NCBI RefSeq assembly: GCF_900460065.1
Contig: NZ_UAVD01000007.1
Span: 1-64,000 of the forward strand
DNA: 64,000 bases
DNA from: Streptomyces griseus
GTDB lineage: Bacteria > Actinomycetota > Actinomycetes > Streptomycetales > Streptomycetaceae
Reading direction: 5' to 3'
Shown: positions 10,601-17,593 of the stretch, in pieces
Numbering within the stretch: position 1 is the first letter of the stretch
How the letters are laid out: every line of letters begins with the position of its first letter
Translations under genes and position numbers: made by a program
Notes under the pieces: generated by a model
Told to the model about the DNA's origin: nothing
The model's input: the letters and a program-made list of their open reading frames with translations, nothing else
Databases searched by the model: none

Positions 10601-12327
10601 AGGACGCCGAGCACCGCGAGCGGCAGGTCGGCGGTCCGCTCGACGGCGACGGCGACGACCTCGGCGCGTCCCACCCCGCGCCGGGCCAGGACCCGGGTGA
10701 GCTGGGAGCTGCGCCGCGCCAGCTCCCCGTAGCTGACGGTGCCCGACGGGGTCCGTACGGCCGGGGCGTCCGGGCGGGCGGCGGCCTGCTCGGCGAAGAG
10801 GTCCGGCAGGGTGCGCTCGCGCGGGAAGTCGGCGGCGGTGGCGTTCCACTCCAGGGCGGCGCGCCCCTCCTCCTCGGCGGTGAGGACGCCGAGGTCCGCG
10901 ACCGAGGTGTCCGGCGCCTCGATGAGGGTGACCAGGGCCTGTTCCAGGTGGGCCAGCATGCGGTCGATGCGCTGGGCGGTGAAGATCCCGGCGTCGTACT
11001 CGCAGGACATCTCGATGCCCCGGGGCCCGTCCAGGAGGGAGAAGTCGAGATCGAACTTGGCGGTGCCGTTGTGGGTGTCGAAGGTCTCGGCCTCGACGCC
11101 GGGCAGGCCGAAGCCGTCGGCGACGCGCTGGTAGACGAACATCACCTGGAACAGCGGGTTGCGGTCCAGGCTGCGCTCGGTGCCGGTGCGGGCGACGACC
11201 TTCTCGAACGGCACGTCCTGGTACTCGTACGCGGCGGTGACGTCCTGCCGGATGCGGCGGACCGCCTCGGCGGCGGTGTGCCCGGCGTCCAGGCGCAGCC
11301 GCAGCGCGAGCGTGTTGGCGAAGCAGCCGATGAGGTGCTCGGTCTCCGCGGTGGGCCGGTTCATCGCCGGGGTGCCGACGAGCAGGTCGCTCTTGCCGCT
11401 GTAGCGGCGCAGCACCAGACCGAGCCCGGTGAGCAGCGTCATGAACGGGGTGACGCCGTGCTCCCGGGAGAAGGCGTGGACGCGTTCGGCCAGCTCCGGC
11501 TCGATGCGCCGGCGCCGGCGCCCTCCGCTGCGCTGCCCGTCGGCGGGACGGAGCCGGTCGGTGGGCAGGTCGAGGGAGGGGTCCGCGCCGTCCAGCCAGG
11601 CGCCCCAGAAGTCCAGTCCCTCCGCCAGTCGTTCGGCTCCGGTGCCGGACTGCTGCCAGCGGGCGTAGTCGGCGTACTGGACCGGCAGTTCGGGCAGGGC
11701 GAGCGGCTCGCCCTCCTGTACGGCGCGGGAGATGGCGGCGAACTCGCGGAACAGGATCTCCACGGAGGCGCCGTCGGTGGCGATGTGGTGCACGATCACG
11801 GCGAGGACGTGGTCCTCGTCGTCGAGCCGGATCAGCACGGCCCGCAGGGGCAGTTCGGCGGCGAGGTCGAAGTCGTGGGCCGCGCGGCGGTCCACGATCG
11901 CACGGGCCGCCTCCTCGCGCTCGTCGGCGGGCAGGGCGGTGACGTCCTCGACGGCCAGGGAGAACCCGGTCGCGTTCGGCGACGTCACGGCGACGGGCCC
12001 GTCGCTCCCGGCCTCCCCGTCGACGTAGCGGGTACGCAGGACGGCGTGCCGTTCGACGATGCGGCGGAGCGCCAGGTCGATGGTGCCGGCGTTGATCGCT
12101 CCGCGCAGCCGCAGCGCCATCGGCACGTTGTAGACGCCGGAGCTCTCCGGGTCCTGCTGCCAGAGGAACCAGAACTGCCGCTGCGCCGCGGACAGGGGGG
12201 CGGGGCCGGTGTCGCCGCTCGGGGTGATCTGCGGCCGGCCGGCGGCCCGGCGCTCGCGCAGCATGCGGGCGAGCAGGGCCTGTTTGGCCGGGGACAGCCC
12301 GGCTATGCGGGTGTCGAGGTCGTTCAT
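7693..12327 (-). CDS. Second NRPS: C-A-PCP-C
   Basis: The protein has 1544 residues. Its ATG at 12327 overlaps the mbtH stop in an ATGA, which fixes the start and implies coupled translation. The order is C (HHIATDGAS near residue 177), A (about 480-990), PCP (FFALGGDSVTC near 1056) and a C-terminal C-like domain (about 1110-1544). The A-domain pocket reads about DMYHLGLMDK. Its His278, Leu322 and Asp331 positions resemble Ser-type codes, so Ser or the related diaminopropionate made by neighbouring genes is a reasonable guess. The A domain has GGATEAS where most have GPTE. In the last C domain the motif reads H1254-Y1255-SLL-D1259-G, so Tyr stands where the catalytic second His should be. Confidence 0.92.
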   Translation of the reverse strand: MNDLDTRIAGLSPAKQALLARMLRERRAAGRPQITPSGDTGPAPLSAAQRQFWFLWQQDPESSGVYNVPMALRLRGAINAGTIDLALRRIVERHAVLRTRYVDGEAGSDGPVAVTSPNATGFSLAVEDVTALPADEREEAARAIVDRRAAHDFDLAAELPLRAVLIRLDDEDHVLAVIVHHIATDGASVEILFREFAAISRAVQEGEPLALPELPVQYADYARWQQSGTGAERLAEGLDFWGAWLDGADPSLDLPTDRLRPADGQRSGGRRRRRIEPELAERVHAFSREHGVTPFMTLLTGLGLVLRRYSGKSDLLVGTPAMNRPTAETEHLIGCFANTLALRLRLDAGHTAAEAVRRIRQDVTAAYEYQDVPFEKVVARTGTERSLDRNPLFQVMFVYQRVADGFGLPGVEAETFDTHNGTAKFDLDFSLLDGPRGIEMSCEYDAGIFTAQRIDRMLAHLEQALVTLIEAPDTSVADLGVLTAEEEGRAALEWNATAADFPRERTLPDLFAEQAAARPDAPAVRTPSGTVSYGELARRSSQLTRVLARRGVGRAEVVAVAVERTADLPLAVLGVLGTGAAYLPVDPDQPAERLTMMLQDAGVRAVVTTGAVHDRLPAVDVPVLVLDADEVRRELDTESDAPVACPADAGDLSYMIFTSGSTGRPKGVLLDHRGRVNNFHDFNRRFDISTGDAVLSVSSLGFDMTAYDLLGTLIAGACAVLPAPERDRDPSHWLDLMREHRVTVWHSVPALLGLLLDGMDDLGVEALPDLRVVLLGGDWIPVTLPGRLRTRARDARVIGLGGATEASMDSTIFEIEQVDPGWQSIPYGVPMANQTAYVTDGDLRLVPQGVPGELYLGGTGLAWGYADAPGQTADRFPPNPFSGVPGDRMYRTGDLARYRPDGSLELLGRVDFQVKIAGHRIELGEVEAALRDRPGVGRAVAAAVTIGEQRRLVGYVVREEGAGPVDTTAVREDLATRLPGYMVPAFLVELAELPLSPNGKVDRGRLPVPSTPAAAATRTAGRPPATPTELLLAGVWQELLGLESLSATDGFFALGGDSVTCIRMVTRARAAGLAVTPRMVFQHQTVEELAEAVDASATTLAETSRQAAGSPGGMEVPLDRYPLAPIQHHMLTTARQRPFPGLYVIQSGFPLPGELDETAFRRAWEWLFARHAVLRTYYEDLDTDTPVQVVADRVEPWFEERDLRGLDPATQERRLLTELDELRLAGFDLGRPPLIRLLRYRISDDLQLLVQHHHYSLLDGWSCMRLRQELLLAYQAFATGTEPEAAPARPFAEHVAWVGSLDRDAAAAHWADVMEGSAGPWAQAPQRTEGRPTQVQRALDPRLTERLDAAARNAGTTYATFAQLAWARVIADRSGHEDVVFGVTSNGRQATAEAEAAVGPFISTLPVRFRFAPDEPVTAAVRRLHLQRLEAEEFNGVELAVMTGGRPLESVLVFDNYPVDASLGEVSASVQPGNPLAQRSLSVAQTEFPIRVDVLRGAEDALVLTFAGDREAPHDADELADRWVAALGDLAERSEAGPETPGTA

Positions 12328-12530
12328 GCCGCGACGCTCCCGCGGCGTTCCCGCACGGAGCGGGGGGTGAGGTCGGTCCACACCTCGGCGATGTGGGCCA
12401 GGCACGCTTCGCGGGTGCCGGTGGTGCCGGTTTCGGTCCAGCCGGTGGGGAGCGGGCGCTCCAGGAACCAGACGGAGTACTGCTCCTCGGCGTTGACGAC
12501 GACGCGGTACTGGAGGGTGTCGCTGCTCAT
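12324..12530 (-). CDS. MbtH-like NRPS accessory protein
   Basis: This is a 68-residue protein of typical MbtH length. It has the family features: an N-terminal NAEEQYSVWF stretch, then PLPTGW, and a C-terminal CLAHIAEVWTDLTPRSVRE with the conserved Trp and Pro residues. MbtH proteins bind A domains and are often needed for their folding or activity. The gene lies 8 bases after the SbnB-like gene, and its TGA overlaps the ATG of the second NRPS. The GATE-type A domain of that NRPS is therefore the likely first client. Confidence 0.95.
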   Translation of the reverse strand: MSSDTLQYRVVVNAEEQYSVWFLERPLPTGWTETGTTGTREACLAHIAEVWTDLTPRSVRERRGSVAA

Positions 12531-12538
12531 GGGGTGCC

Positions 12539-13573
12539 TCACTTGGTGGTGGTGGATGCGAAGAAGTCGTTCACGACGCGGCCGGCGCCGGCCTCCTGGG
12601 CGCGGGAGTGCACCCAGGAGCCGACGGCCAGGTCGAGGACGCCGAGGCCGAAGGGCGAGAAGACGACCGGTCGGGAGCGGTCGACCTCGACGCGCCCGAG
12701 CAGGACGTCGGCGAGGGTGCCGGTGATGAAGTCGCGCCCGTTCTCGGCCTGTTCGGTCAGGTGCAGCGAGGTGCGCTCGCGTACGGCGTGCTCGGTGTCG
12801 TCGGTGATGTTCTGTGCGGCGAGGATCATCTCCGGGGCGAGGTCGCGCAGGGAGAGGTGCAGCACCAGGGGGGCGTGGTCGAGGAGTTTCGGGTCGTGGA
12901 TGTGCGGCTCGCCCGCGACGGTGGTGAGGATCACCAGGTCGCACTCGGTGAAGGCCTGCGCGACGTCGTCGGCGACGGTGAACTCCTTGGCGCCCTCGGC
13001 GGTCAGTTCCTCGCCGAAGGAGCGGGCGGCGGCGGGGTCGAGGTCGTAGAGGGTGAAGCCGTCGATCTGCCAGTCCAGGTCCCGGAGGAACTTCCACACG
13101 TGCCGGGCGATGAGGCCGGTGCCGACGACGCCGACGCGGCGGGCGCTGCGGCCGCCGCCGAGGGTCTCGGCGGCGAGCACGGCGGAGGCCGCGGTGCGGG
13201 TCGCGGAGATGACGGAGGACTCCAGGCAGGCCGCCGGGTAGCCGGTGTCGGGGTCGTTGAGCAGCAGTACGGCGGAGGCGCGCGGGATGCCGTAGGTGCG
13301 CGGGTTGTCGGGGAAGCTGGAGATCCACTTCAGGCCCGAGACGCCGAACTCGCCGCCCAGGTGGGCCGGCAGCGAGATGATGCGGGACTTCGGGTGGTCG
13401 GGGAGGCGCAGGAAGCCGCTCTGCGGGTTGACGCTGTCGCCGTTGTCGTGGGTGAGGTAAGCGCGACGCACGAGGTCCACGCACCGCTCGCGGTGACCCT
13501 CGATCTGCGCGGCGACGGCTGCCTCGGGGATGAAGATGAGCGACGGCGGAGAGTCCGGGGTGCGGACGGACAC
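12539..13573 (-). CDS. SbnB-like N-(2-amino-2-carboxyethyl)-L-glutamate dehydrogenase
   Basis: This 344-residue member of the ornithine cyclodeaminase/mu-crystallin family has an NAD-binding glycine motif (RRVGVVGTGLIARHV) in mid-protein. In staphyloferrin B biosynthesis SbnB oxidatively cleaves the SbnA product to L-2,3-diaminopropionate and 2-oxoglutarate. An SbnA homologue lies immediately upstream, so the same two-step route is the natural reading. The GTG start at 13573 follows AAAGGAACCACC. Ornithine cyclodeaminase activity cannot be excluded by sequence alone, but the pairing argues against it. Confidence 0.9.
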   Translation of the reverse strand: MSVRTPDSPPSLIFIPEAAVAAQIEGHRERCVDLVRRAYLTHDNGDSVNPQSGFLRLPDHPKSRIISLPAHLGGEFGVSGLKWISSFPDNPRTYGIPRASAVLLLNDPDTGYPAACLESSVISATRTAASAVLAAETLGGGRSARRVGVVGTGLIARHVWKFLRDLDWQIDGFTLYDLDPAAARSFGEELTAEGAKEFTVADDVAQAFTECDLVILTTVAGEPHIHDPKLLDHAPLVLHLSLRDLAPEMILAAQNITDDTEHAVRERTSLHLTEQAENGRDFITGTLADVLLGRVEVDRSRPVVFSPFGLGVLDLAVGSWVHSRAQEAGAGRVVNDFFASTTTK

Positions 13574-13594
13574 GGTGGTTCCTTTCGTACGGGC

Positions 13595-13662
13595 GGGACG
13601 GGACGGACGAGCCGGGTGGGACGGACAGGACGCATCGGACGGACGGGACGGACGGGACGGGC
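13595..13662. repeat. Degenerate GGGACGGAC tandem repeat
   Basis: The 114-base gap between the SbnA-like and SbnB-like genes is filled by irregular GGGACGGAC-type repeats. No gene or clear terminator is seen, so transcription probably reads through. Confidence 0.6.
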
Positions 13663-13687
13663 GTCGGGGCGAACGGTCGGGGCGCGT

Positions 13688-14671
13688 TCAGAGCGCGGCC
13701 GTGGCCACGGCGTCGGGGGCGAGGGTGCGTTCCACCCAGTCCAGGTCGTAGACGGTCCGGGCGTAGGGGATGCCCCGGTCGGCGCAGAGGAAGACGGCGG
13801 TGGGCCGCTCGCCGGGGGGCACCGGGTGCTCGGCGAAGTACCGGCCGATCGCGGCGTAGACGCTGCCGGTGGATCCGCCCGCGTACAGGCCGTGTTCGGC
13901 GTACAGGGTCCGGCAGCCGATCACGGTCTCGTACTCGCTGACGTGCATGACGTGGTCGATGAGGGCCTGGTCGAGGAGGGGCGGCACCATGCTCGAACCG
14001 AGTCCGGGGATGTGCCGCTTGCCGGGGGCGCCGCCGAGGGCGACGGAGCCGTGGACGTCGACGGCGACGACGGTGGCGCCGGGGAACTGGTCCTTGACGC
14101 GTCGGGACAGCCCGGCGATGGTGCCGCCGGTGCCGACCCCGACGAAGAGGTAGTCGATGCGGGAGAACGCGCTGCTCAGCTCGCCGCCGGTCAGCTGGTA
14201 GTGGGCGTCCGCGGCGTCGCCGTTGGCGTACTGGTTGGGCCAGTAGACGTCGCTGATCTCCGCACGGAGCTCGGCGACCCGCGCGAGACGGGCGGGCAGC
14301 AGGGCGGCGCCCTCCGGGGCGACGACCTTCTCGACCCGCTCGCAGCACGAGCGCAGGACGGCCTCGGTCAGGGCGTTGCAGTTGGCGTCGATGACGGGGA
14401 CGAACCGGATACCCAGGGACTGGCAGAAGACGGCGAGCGAGGTCGCGAAGTTCCCCGACGAGGACTCGACGACGGTGGTGTTCTCCGTGATGTCGCCGCG
14501 CTCGATGGCCTTCTTGAGGATCCAGTACGCGGAGCGGTCCTTGGTGCTGCCGTTGGGATTGACCGACTCCAGTTTCGCGAACAGGCTCAGGCTGTCGTCC
14601 GGCAGCCAGAGGAGCGGGGTGCGGCCCACGGAGGCGCCGATCATGTCGAGGCGTTTGCGCAGTGGGTTCAC
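13688..14671 (-). CDS. SbnA-like PLP synthase for the diaminopropionate precursor
   Basis: This 327-residue fold-type II PLP enzyme belongs to the cysteine synthase family. The PLP lysine is in NGSTKDR and the substrate loop is SSSGNF. A glycine-rich phosphate-binding loop (GVGTGGTIAG) is present. SbnA homologues join O-phospho-L-serine and L-glutamate into N-(2-amino-2-carboxyethyl)-L-glutamate, the substrate of SbnB. The GTG start at 14671 overlaps the SHMT stop by 4 bases, so the two are coupled. Plain cysteine or cystathionine synthesis is the alternative, but the SbnB neighbour makes diaminopropionate synthesis far more likely. Confidence 0.9.
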   Translation of the reverse strand: MNPLRKRLDMIGASVGRTPLLWLPDDSLSLFAKLESVNPNGSTKDRSAYWILKKAIERGDITENTTVVESSSGNFATSLAVFCQSLGIRFVPVIDANCNALTEAVLRSCCERVEKVVAPEGAALLPARLARVAELRAEISDVYWPNQYANGDAADAHYQLTGGELSSAFSRIDYLFVGVGTGGTIAGLSRRVKDQFPGATVVAVDVHGSVALGGAPGKRHIPGLGSSMVPPLLDQALIDHVMHVSEYETVIGCRTLYAEHGLYAGGSTGSVYAAIGRYFAEHPVPPGERPTAVFLCADRGIPYARTVYDLDWVERTLAPDAVATAAL

Positions 14672-16014
14672 GGCCGGCCGCTCGGCTCGTAGCGGGGCAG
14701 CGGGAACTCGGCGGTCAGTTTGTCCACTTCGGCGCGCAGCTCGGCGGCGGTGAACTCGTCGAGGGTGAAGTCGCGGTCGCCGACGGGGCGCATGGTGGTG
14801 AGGACGGTGTGGATGATCCCGGCGCAGACGCGCATCTCGCGGGGGCCGAGGCCGCGCTGGGCGACGGCGTTCGTGCCGATGCGGACGCCGCTGGTGACGG
14901 CGGCGGGGCGGGTGTCGCCGGGGACCCGGTTCTTGTTCACGACGATGCCGATCGACTCCAGGGCCCGCTCGGCGGCCATGCCGCTGACGTTGTCGCGGGT
15001 CAGGTCGAGCAGCACGATGTGGTTGTCGCTGCCCCCGGTCACCACCTCGTGGCCGAGGGCGGTCAGTTCGGCGGCCAGGGCGGCCGAGTTGTCCAGGATG
15101 CGCTGGGCCGTGTTCCGGTACTCGTCGGTCGCGGCGCGGGCGAAGGCGCGTGCCTTCGCCGCGATGGCGGGCAGGATGGGCGCGCCCTGGAAGAAGGGGA
15201 AGACGGCACGGTCCAGGGTCTTCGCCAGGGTCCGGCCGGTGGCCGGCAGGACGGTGTCGGCGTCCCGGCCGGACATGATGATGCCGCCGCGCGGCCCGGC
15301 GAGCTGCTTGTGGGTGCAGGTGGTGGTGATGTGCGCGTGGTCGACGGGGCTGGGGTGCAGGCCCGCGGCCACCAGGCCCGCGATGTGCGAGATGTCGGCC
15401 ATCAGCAGGGCGCCGACGCTGTCGGCGATGGCCCGGAAGCGCGCGAAGTCGACGGTGCGGGGGTAGGCGGTGGCACCGCAGATGATCAGCTTGGGGCGGT
15501 GTTCGGCGGCGAGGGCGGCGACCTCGTCGTAGTCGATGCGGCCCTGGTCGTCCAGGCCGTAGTTGACCGGGGTGAAGTACGTGCCGGAGTAGGCGACGCT
15601 GTAGCCGTGCGTGAGGTGCCCGCCGTGGTTGAGCCGCATGCCCAGCACGACGTCGCCCGGGTTCAGGACCGCTGACAGCACCGCATAGTTGGCGGTGGTC
15701 GCCGAGTGGGCCTGCACATTGGCGTACCGGGCGCCGAACAGCGCGCGGGCCCGGTCGATCGCGAGCTGCTCGATCGGGTCGATGGCCTCGCAGCCGGCGT
15801 GGTAGCGGGCGCCGGGGTAGCCCTCGGCGGTGACGTTCATCGAGGAGGTCGCCAGGCAGGCGAGGACCGAGGGGTCGGTGACGCTGGAGGAGGCGACGAG
15901 CATCAGGGAGTTCTGCTGGCGGTGGTTCTCGCAGGCGATGGCGGTGACGAGTTCTTCGTCCTCCGACGCCAGCAGCCGCGCCGCGTGCCGGGCGAAATCT
16001 TCGGTGGCGAGCAT
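14668..16014 (-). CDS. Divergent serine hydroxymethyltransferase-like PLP enzyme
   Basis: This 448-residue fold-type I PLP protein clearly belongs to the SHMT family (AEGYPG, HGGHLTHG, THKQLAGPRGG with the PLP lysine). Several positions conserved in housekeeping GlyA differ. Aligned to E. coli GlyA, Tyr55 is Thr, Tyr65 is His, the IASEN loop is VASSS, and the HSG loop is HSATTAN. It may supply serine for diaminopropionate synthesis, or it may act on another amino acid, as alpha-methylserine-forming homologues do. The substitutions make me favour a specialised role. Its stop overlaps the SbnA start; a ribosome-site-like AAGGGG lies upstream of the ATG. Confidence 0.85.
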   Translation of the reverse strand: MLATEDFARHAARLLASEDEELVTAIACENHRQQNSLMLVASSSVTDPSVLACLATSSMNVTAEGYPGARYHAGCEAIDPIEQLAIDRARALFGARYANVQAHSATTANYAVLSAVLNPGDVVLGMRLNHGGHLTHGYSVAYSGTYFTPVNYGLDDQGRIDYDEVAALAAEHRPKLIICGATAYPRTVDFARFRAIADSVGALLMADISHIAGLVAAGLHPSPVDHAHITTTCTHKQLAGPRGGIIMSGRDADTVLPATGRTLAKTLDRAVFPFFQGAPILPAIAAKARAFARAATDEYRNTAQRILDNSAALAAELTALGHEVVTGGSDNHIVLLDLTRDNVSGMAAERALESIGIVVNKNRVPGDTRPAAVTSGVRIGTNAVAQRGLGPREMRVCAGIIHTVLTTMRPVGDRDFTLDEFTAAELRAEVDKLTAEFPLPRYEPSGRP

Positions 16015-16161
16015 GTCAATACAGCCCCTTGTGCAGTATCGGAAAGGTGGAATCTGAAGGCCGGAGCGGACGGTGCCCGATCGGGCGGAGCCGGCCCGCA
16101 GCGGCGGGACGGTGCGGAGGACCGGGTGCCGGGTCCGGTGCTGCTGTGCCGGGAGTCGGTC

Positions 16162-17505
16162 TCAGACCTTCTGCGGCACGGAGGCCGACGCGGCGGCGGG
16201 TGGGGTGGCCGGTGCGGTGGCGGATGACGCCGCCGGTGGCACGGGTACCGGCTCCATGAGGGTCGGGTCGGCGTCGCGGCGCAGGAACAGGCCCGGCAGG
16301 CAGGTCGTGAACAGCGCCATCACCACCATCATCGAGTAGACCTCCTGGCTCAGCAGGCCCAGGCCGAGACCGACGTTGAGCACGATGAGCTCGGTGAGTC
16401 CGCGCATGTTCATGAGCAGTCCGAGCGTCCTGCTCTGCTGCCAGGACATGCCCAGGAGGCGTGCGGGGACGGCCGCTCCGATGAGCTTTCCGGCGCAGGC
16501 GACCGCCAGGATGAGCACCAGCTCCATCGAGTTGCCCAGCGAGAGGGCGGTCAGGTCGATCGACATGCCGACGACGATGAAGAACAGCGGAAGCAGGAAG
16601 TTGCTGATCTGCTCGACGGGTTCCAGCGCGTACTTCTGGAGCTGCGGGTGGATCGGCCGCGGCATGACCATGCCGAAGACGAAGGCGCCGAAGATGGCGT
16701 GCACCCCGATCCAGGTGGTGGCGCAGGAGGCGAGGAACACGCCGGCGCCCACCACGGCCACCAGGTACGGAGCCCCGGTGCCCAGGCTCATCCGGTCCAC
16801 GAGGCGTGCCAGCAGCGGGCGCACGACCAGGATCATCACCGCGAGGAACAGGGCCAGCCAGCTGGCCATGGCCGCCACTCCGAGCAGGGAGCCGGCCGTC
16901 ACGATGACGACCACCAGGGCCAGGGTGCACCAGGCGATGGCGTCGCCGAACGCGGCGCAGGCCAGGGCCATCACGCCCACCTGGGTGTTCTGCATCCGGC
17001 GGTCCGTCAGGAAGCGGGCCAGGACGGGGAACGCCGTGATGGAGATGACGACCCCGATGTAGAGGGTGAACGGGACCTGGCCCACCTGCTCGCCGTTGAC
17101 GACGCTGTGCCCCCGGTAGAGCAGCAGCGCGAGCGGCAGCCCGAGCAGGAAGGGCAGGAGCATGGCCGACAGGGACACGCCCACGACCATCCGCCCCCGG
17201 CCGCGGAGCAGCCGGGAATCGAACTCCCAGCCGATGAGGAAGACGAAGAGAACCACGCCGACCTGGGCGAGGACCGACAGGTAGGGACGTACGTCGGCCG
17301 GGAACAGGACCTCGGTGAGGTTGCCCGGCAGCAGCCCGAGGAGGGAGGGTCCGAGGACGAGTCCCGCGAACAGCTCCCCGATGACGCCGGGTTGCCGGAA
17401 ACGGGCCGCGAGGCGGCGCAGCACGACGCCGGTCAGCAGGATGATCGCGAAGCCCACCATCACCATCGCGGTGACCGACTCGCTGTCCTTCACGGGTCCG
17501 GCCAT
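16162..17505 (-). CDS. Cation/proton antiporter (CPA2/Kef type)
   Basis: This 447-residue integral membrane protein has about 12 hydrophobic segments and the N-terminal pattern of monovalent cation:proton antiporter-2 proteins (GVIGELFAGLVLGPSLLG). The ATG at 17505 follows AAAGGTGG. Antiporters of this family occur in several glycopeptide and lipopeptide clusters, where export or self-protection has been suggested. Here it sits between the starter NRPS and the precursor genes on the same strand. There is no C-terminal TrkA-N regulatory domain, so it is the short form. The substrate cannot be told from sequence. Confidence 0.85.
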   Translation of the reverse strand: MAGPVKDSESVTAMVMVGFAIILLTGVVLRRLAARFRQPGVIGELFAGLVLGPSLLGLLPGNLTEVLFPADVRPYLSVLAQVGVVLFVFLIGWEFDSRLLRGRGRMVVGVSLSAMLLPFLLGLPLALLLYRGHSVVNGEQVGQVPFTLYIGVVISITAFPVLARFLTDRRMQNTQVGVMALACAAFGDAIAWCTLALVVVIVTAGSLLGVAAMASWLALFLAVMILVVRPLLARLVDRMSLGTGAPYLVAVVGAGVFLASCATTWIGVHAIFGAFVFGMVMPRPIHPQLQKYALEPVEQISNFLLPLFFIVVGMSIDLTALSLGNSMELVLILAVACAGKLIGAAVPARLLGMSWQQSRTLGLLMNMRGLTELIVLNVGLGLGLLSQEVYSMMVVMALFTTCLPGLFLRRDADPTLMEPVPVPPAASSATAPATPPAAASASVPQKV

Positions 17506-17593
17506 GGCCGCACCACCTTTCTGTTTCTGGGTTGTCGGAAGGTCCGTCCGGCGGCGCCGGACACCGGTCGCACGGCCGCCGCCGGTGGCGGCC

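Noticed and set aside
7474..12726. Plus-strand frame of 1750 residues
   Set aside because: It is an antisense shadow of the second NRPS, rich in Gly/Arg/Val with no domain.
12324..14348. 674-residue minus frame ending with the MbtH sequence
   Set aside because: Only the last 68 residues are a real protein; the rest overlaps the SbnA/SbnB-like genes in the wrong frame.
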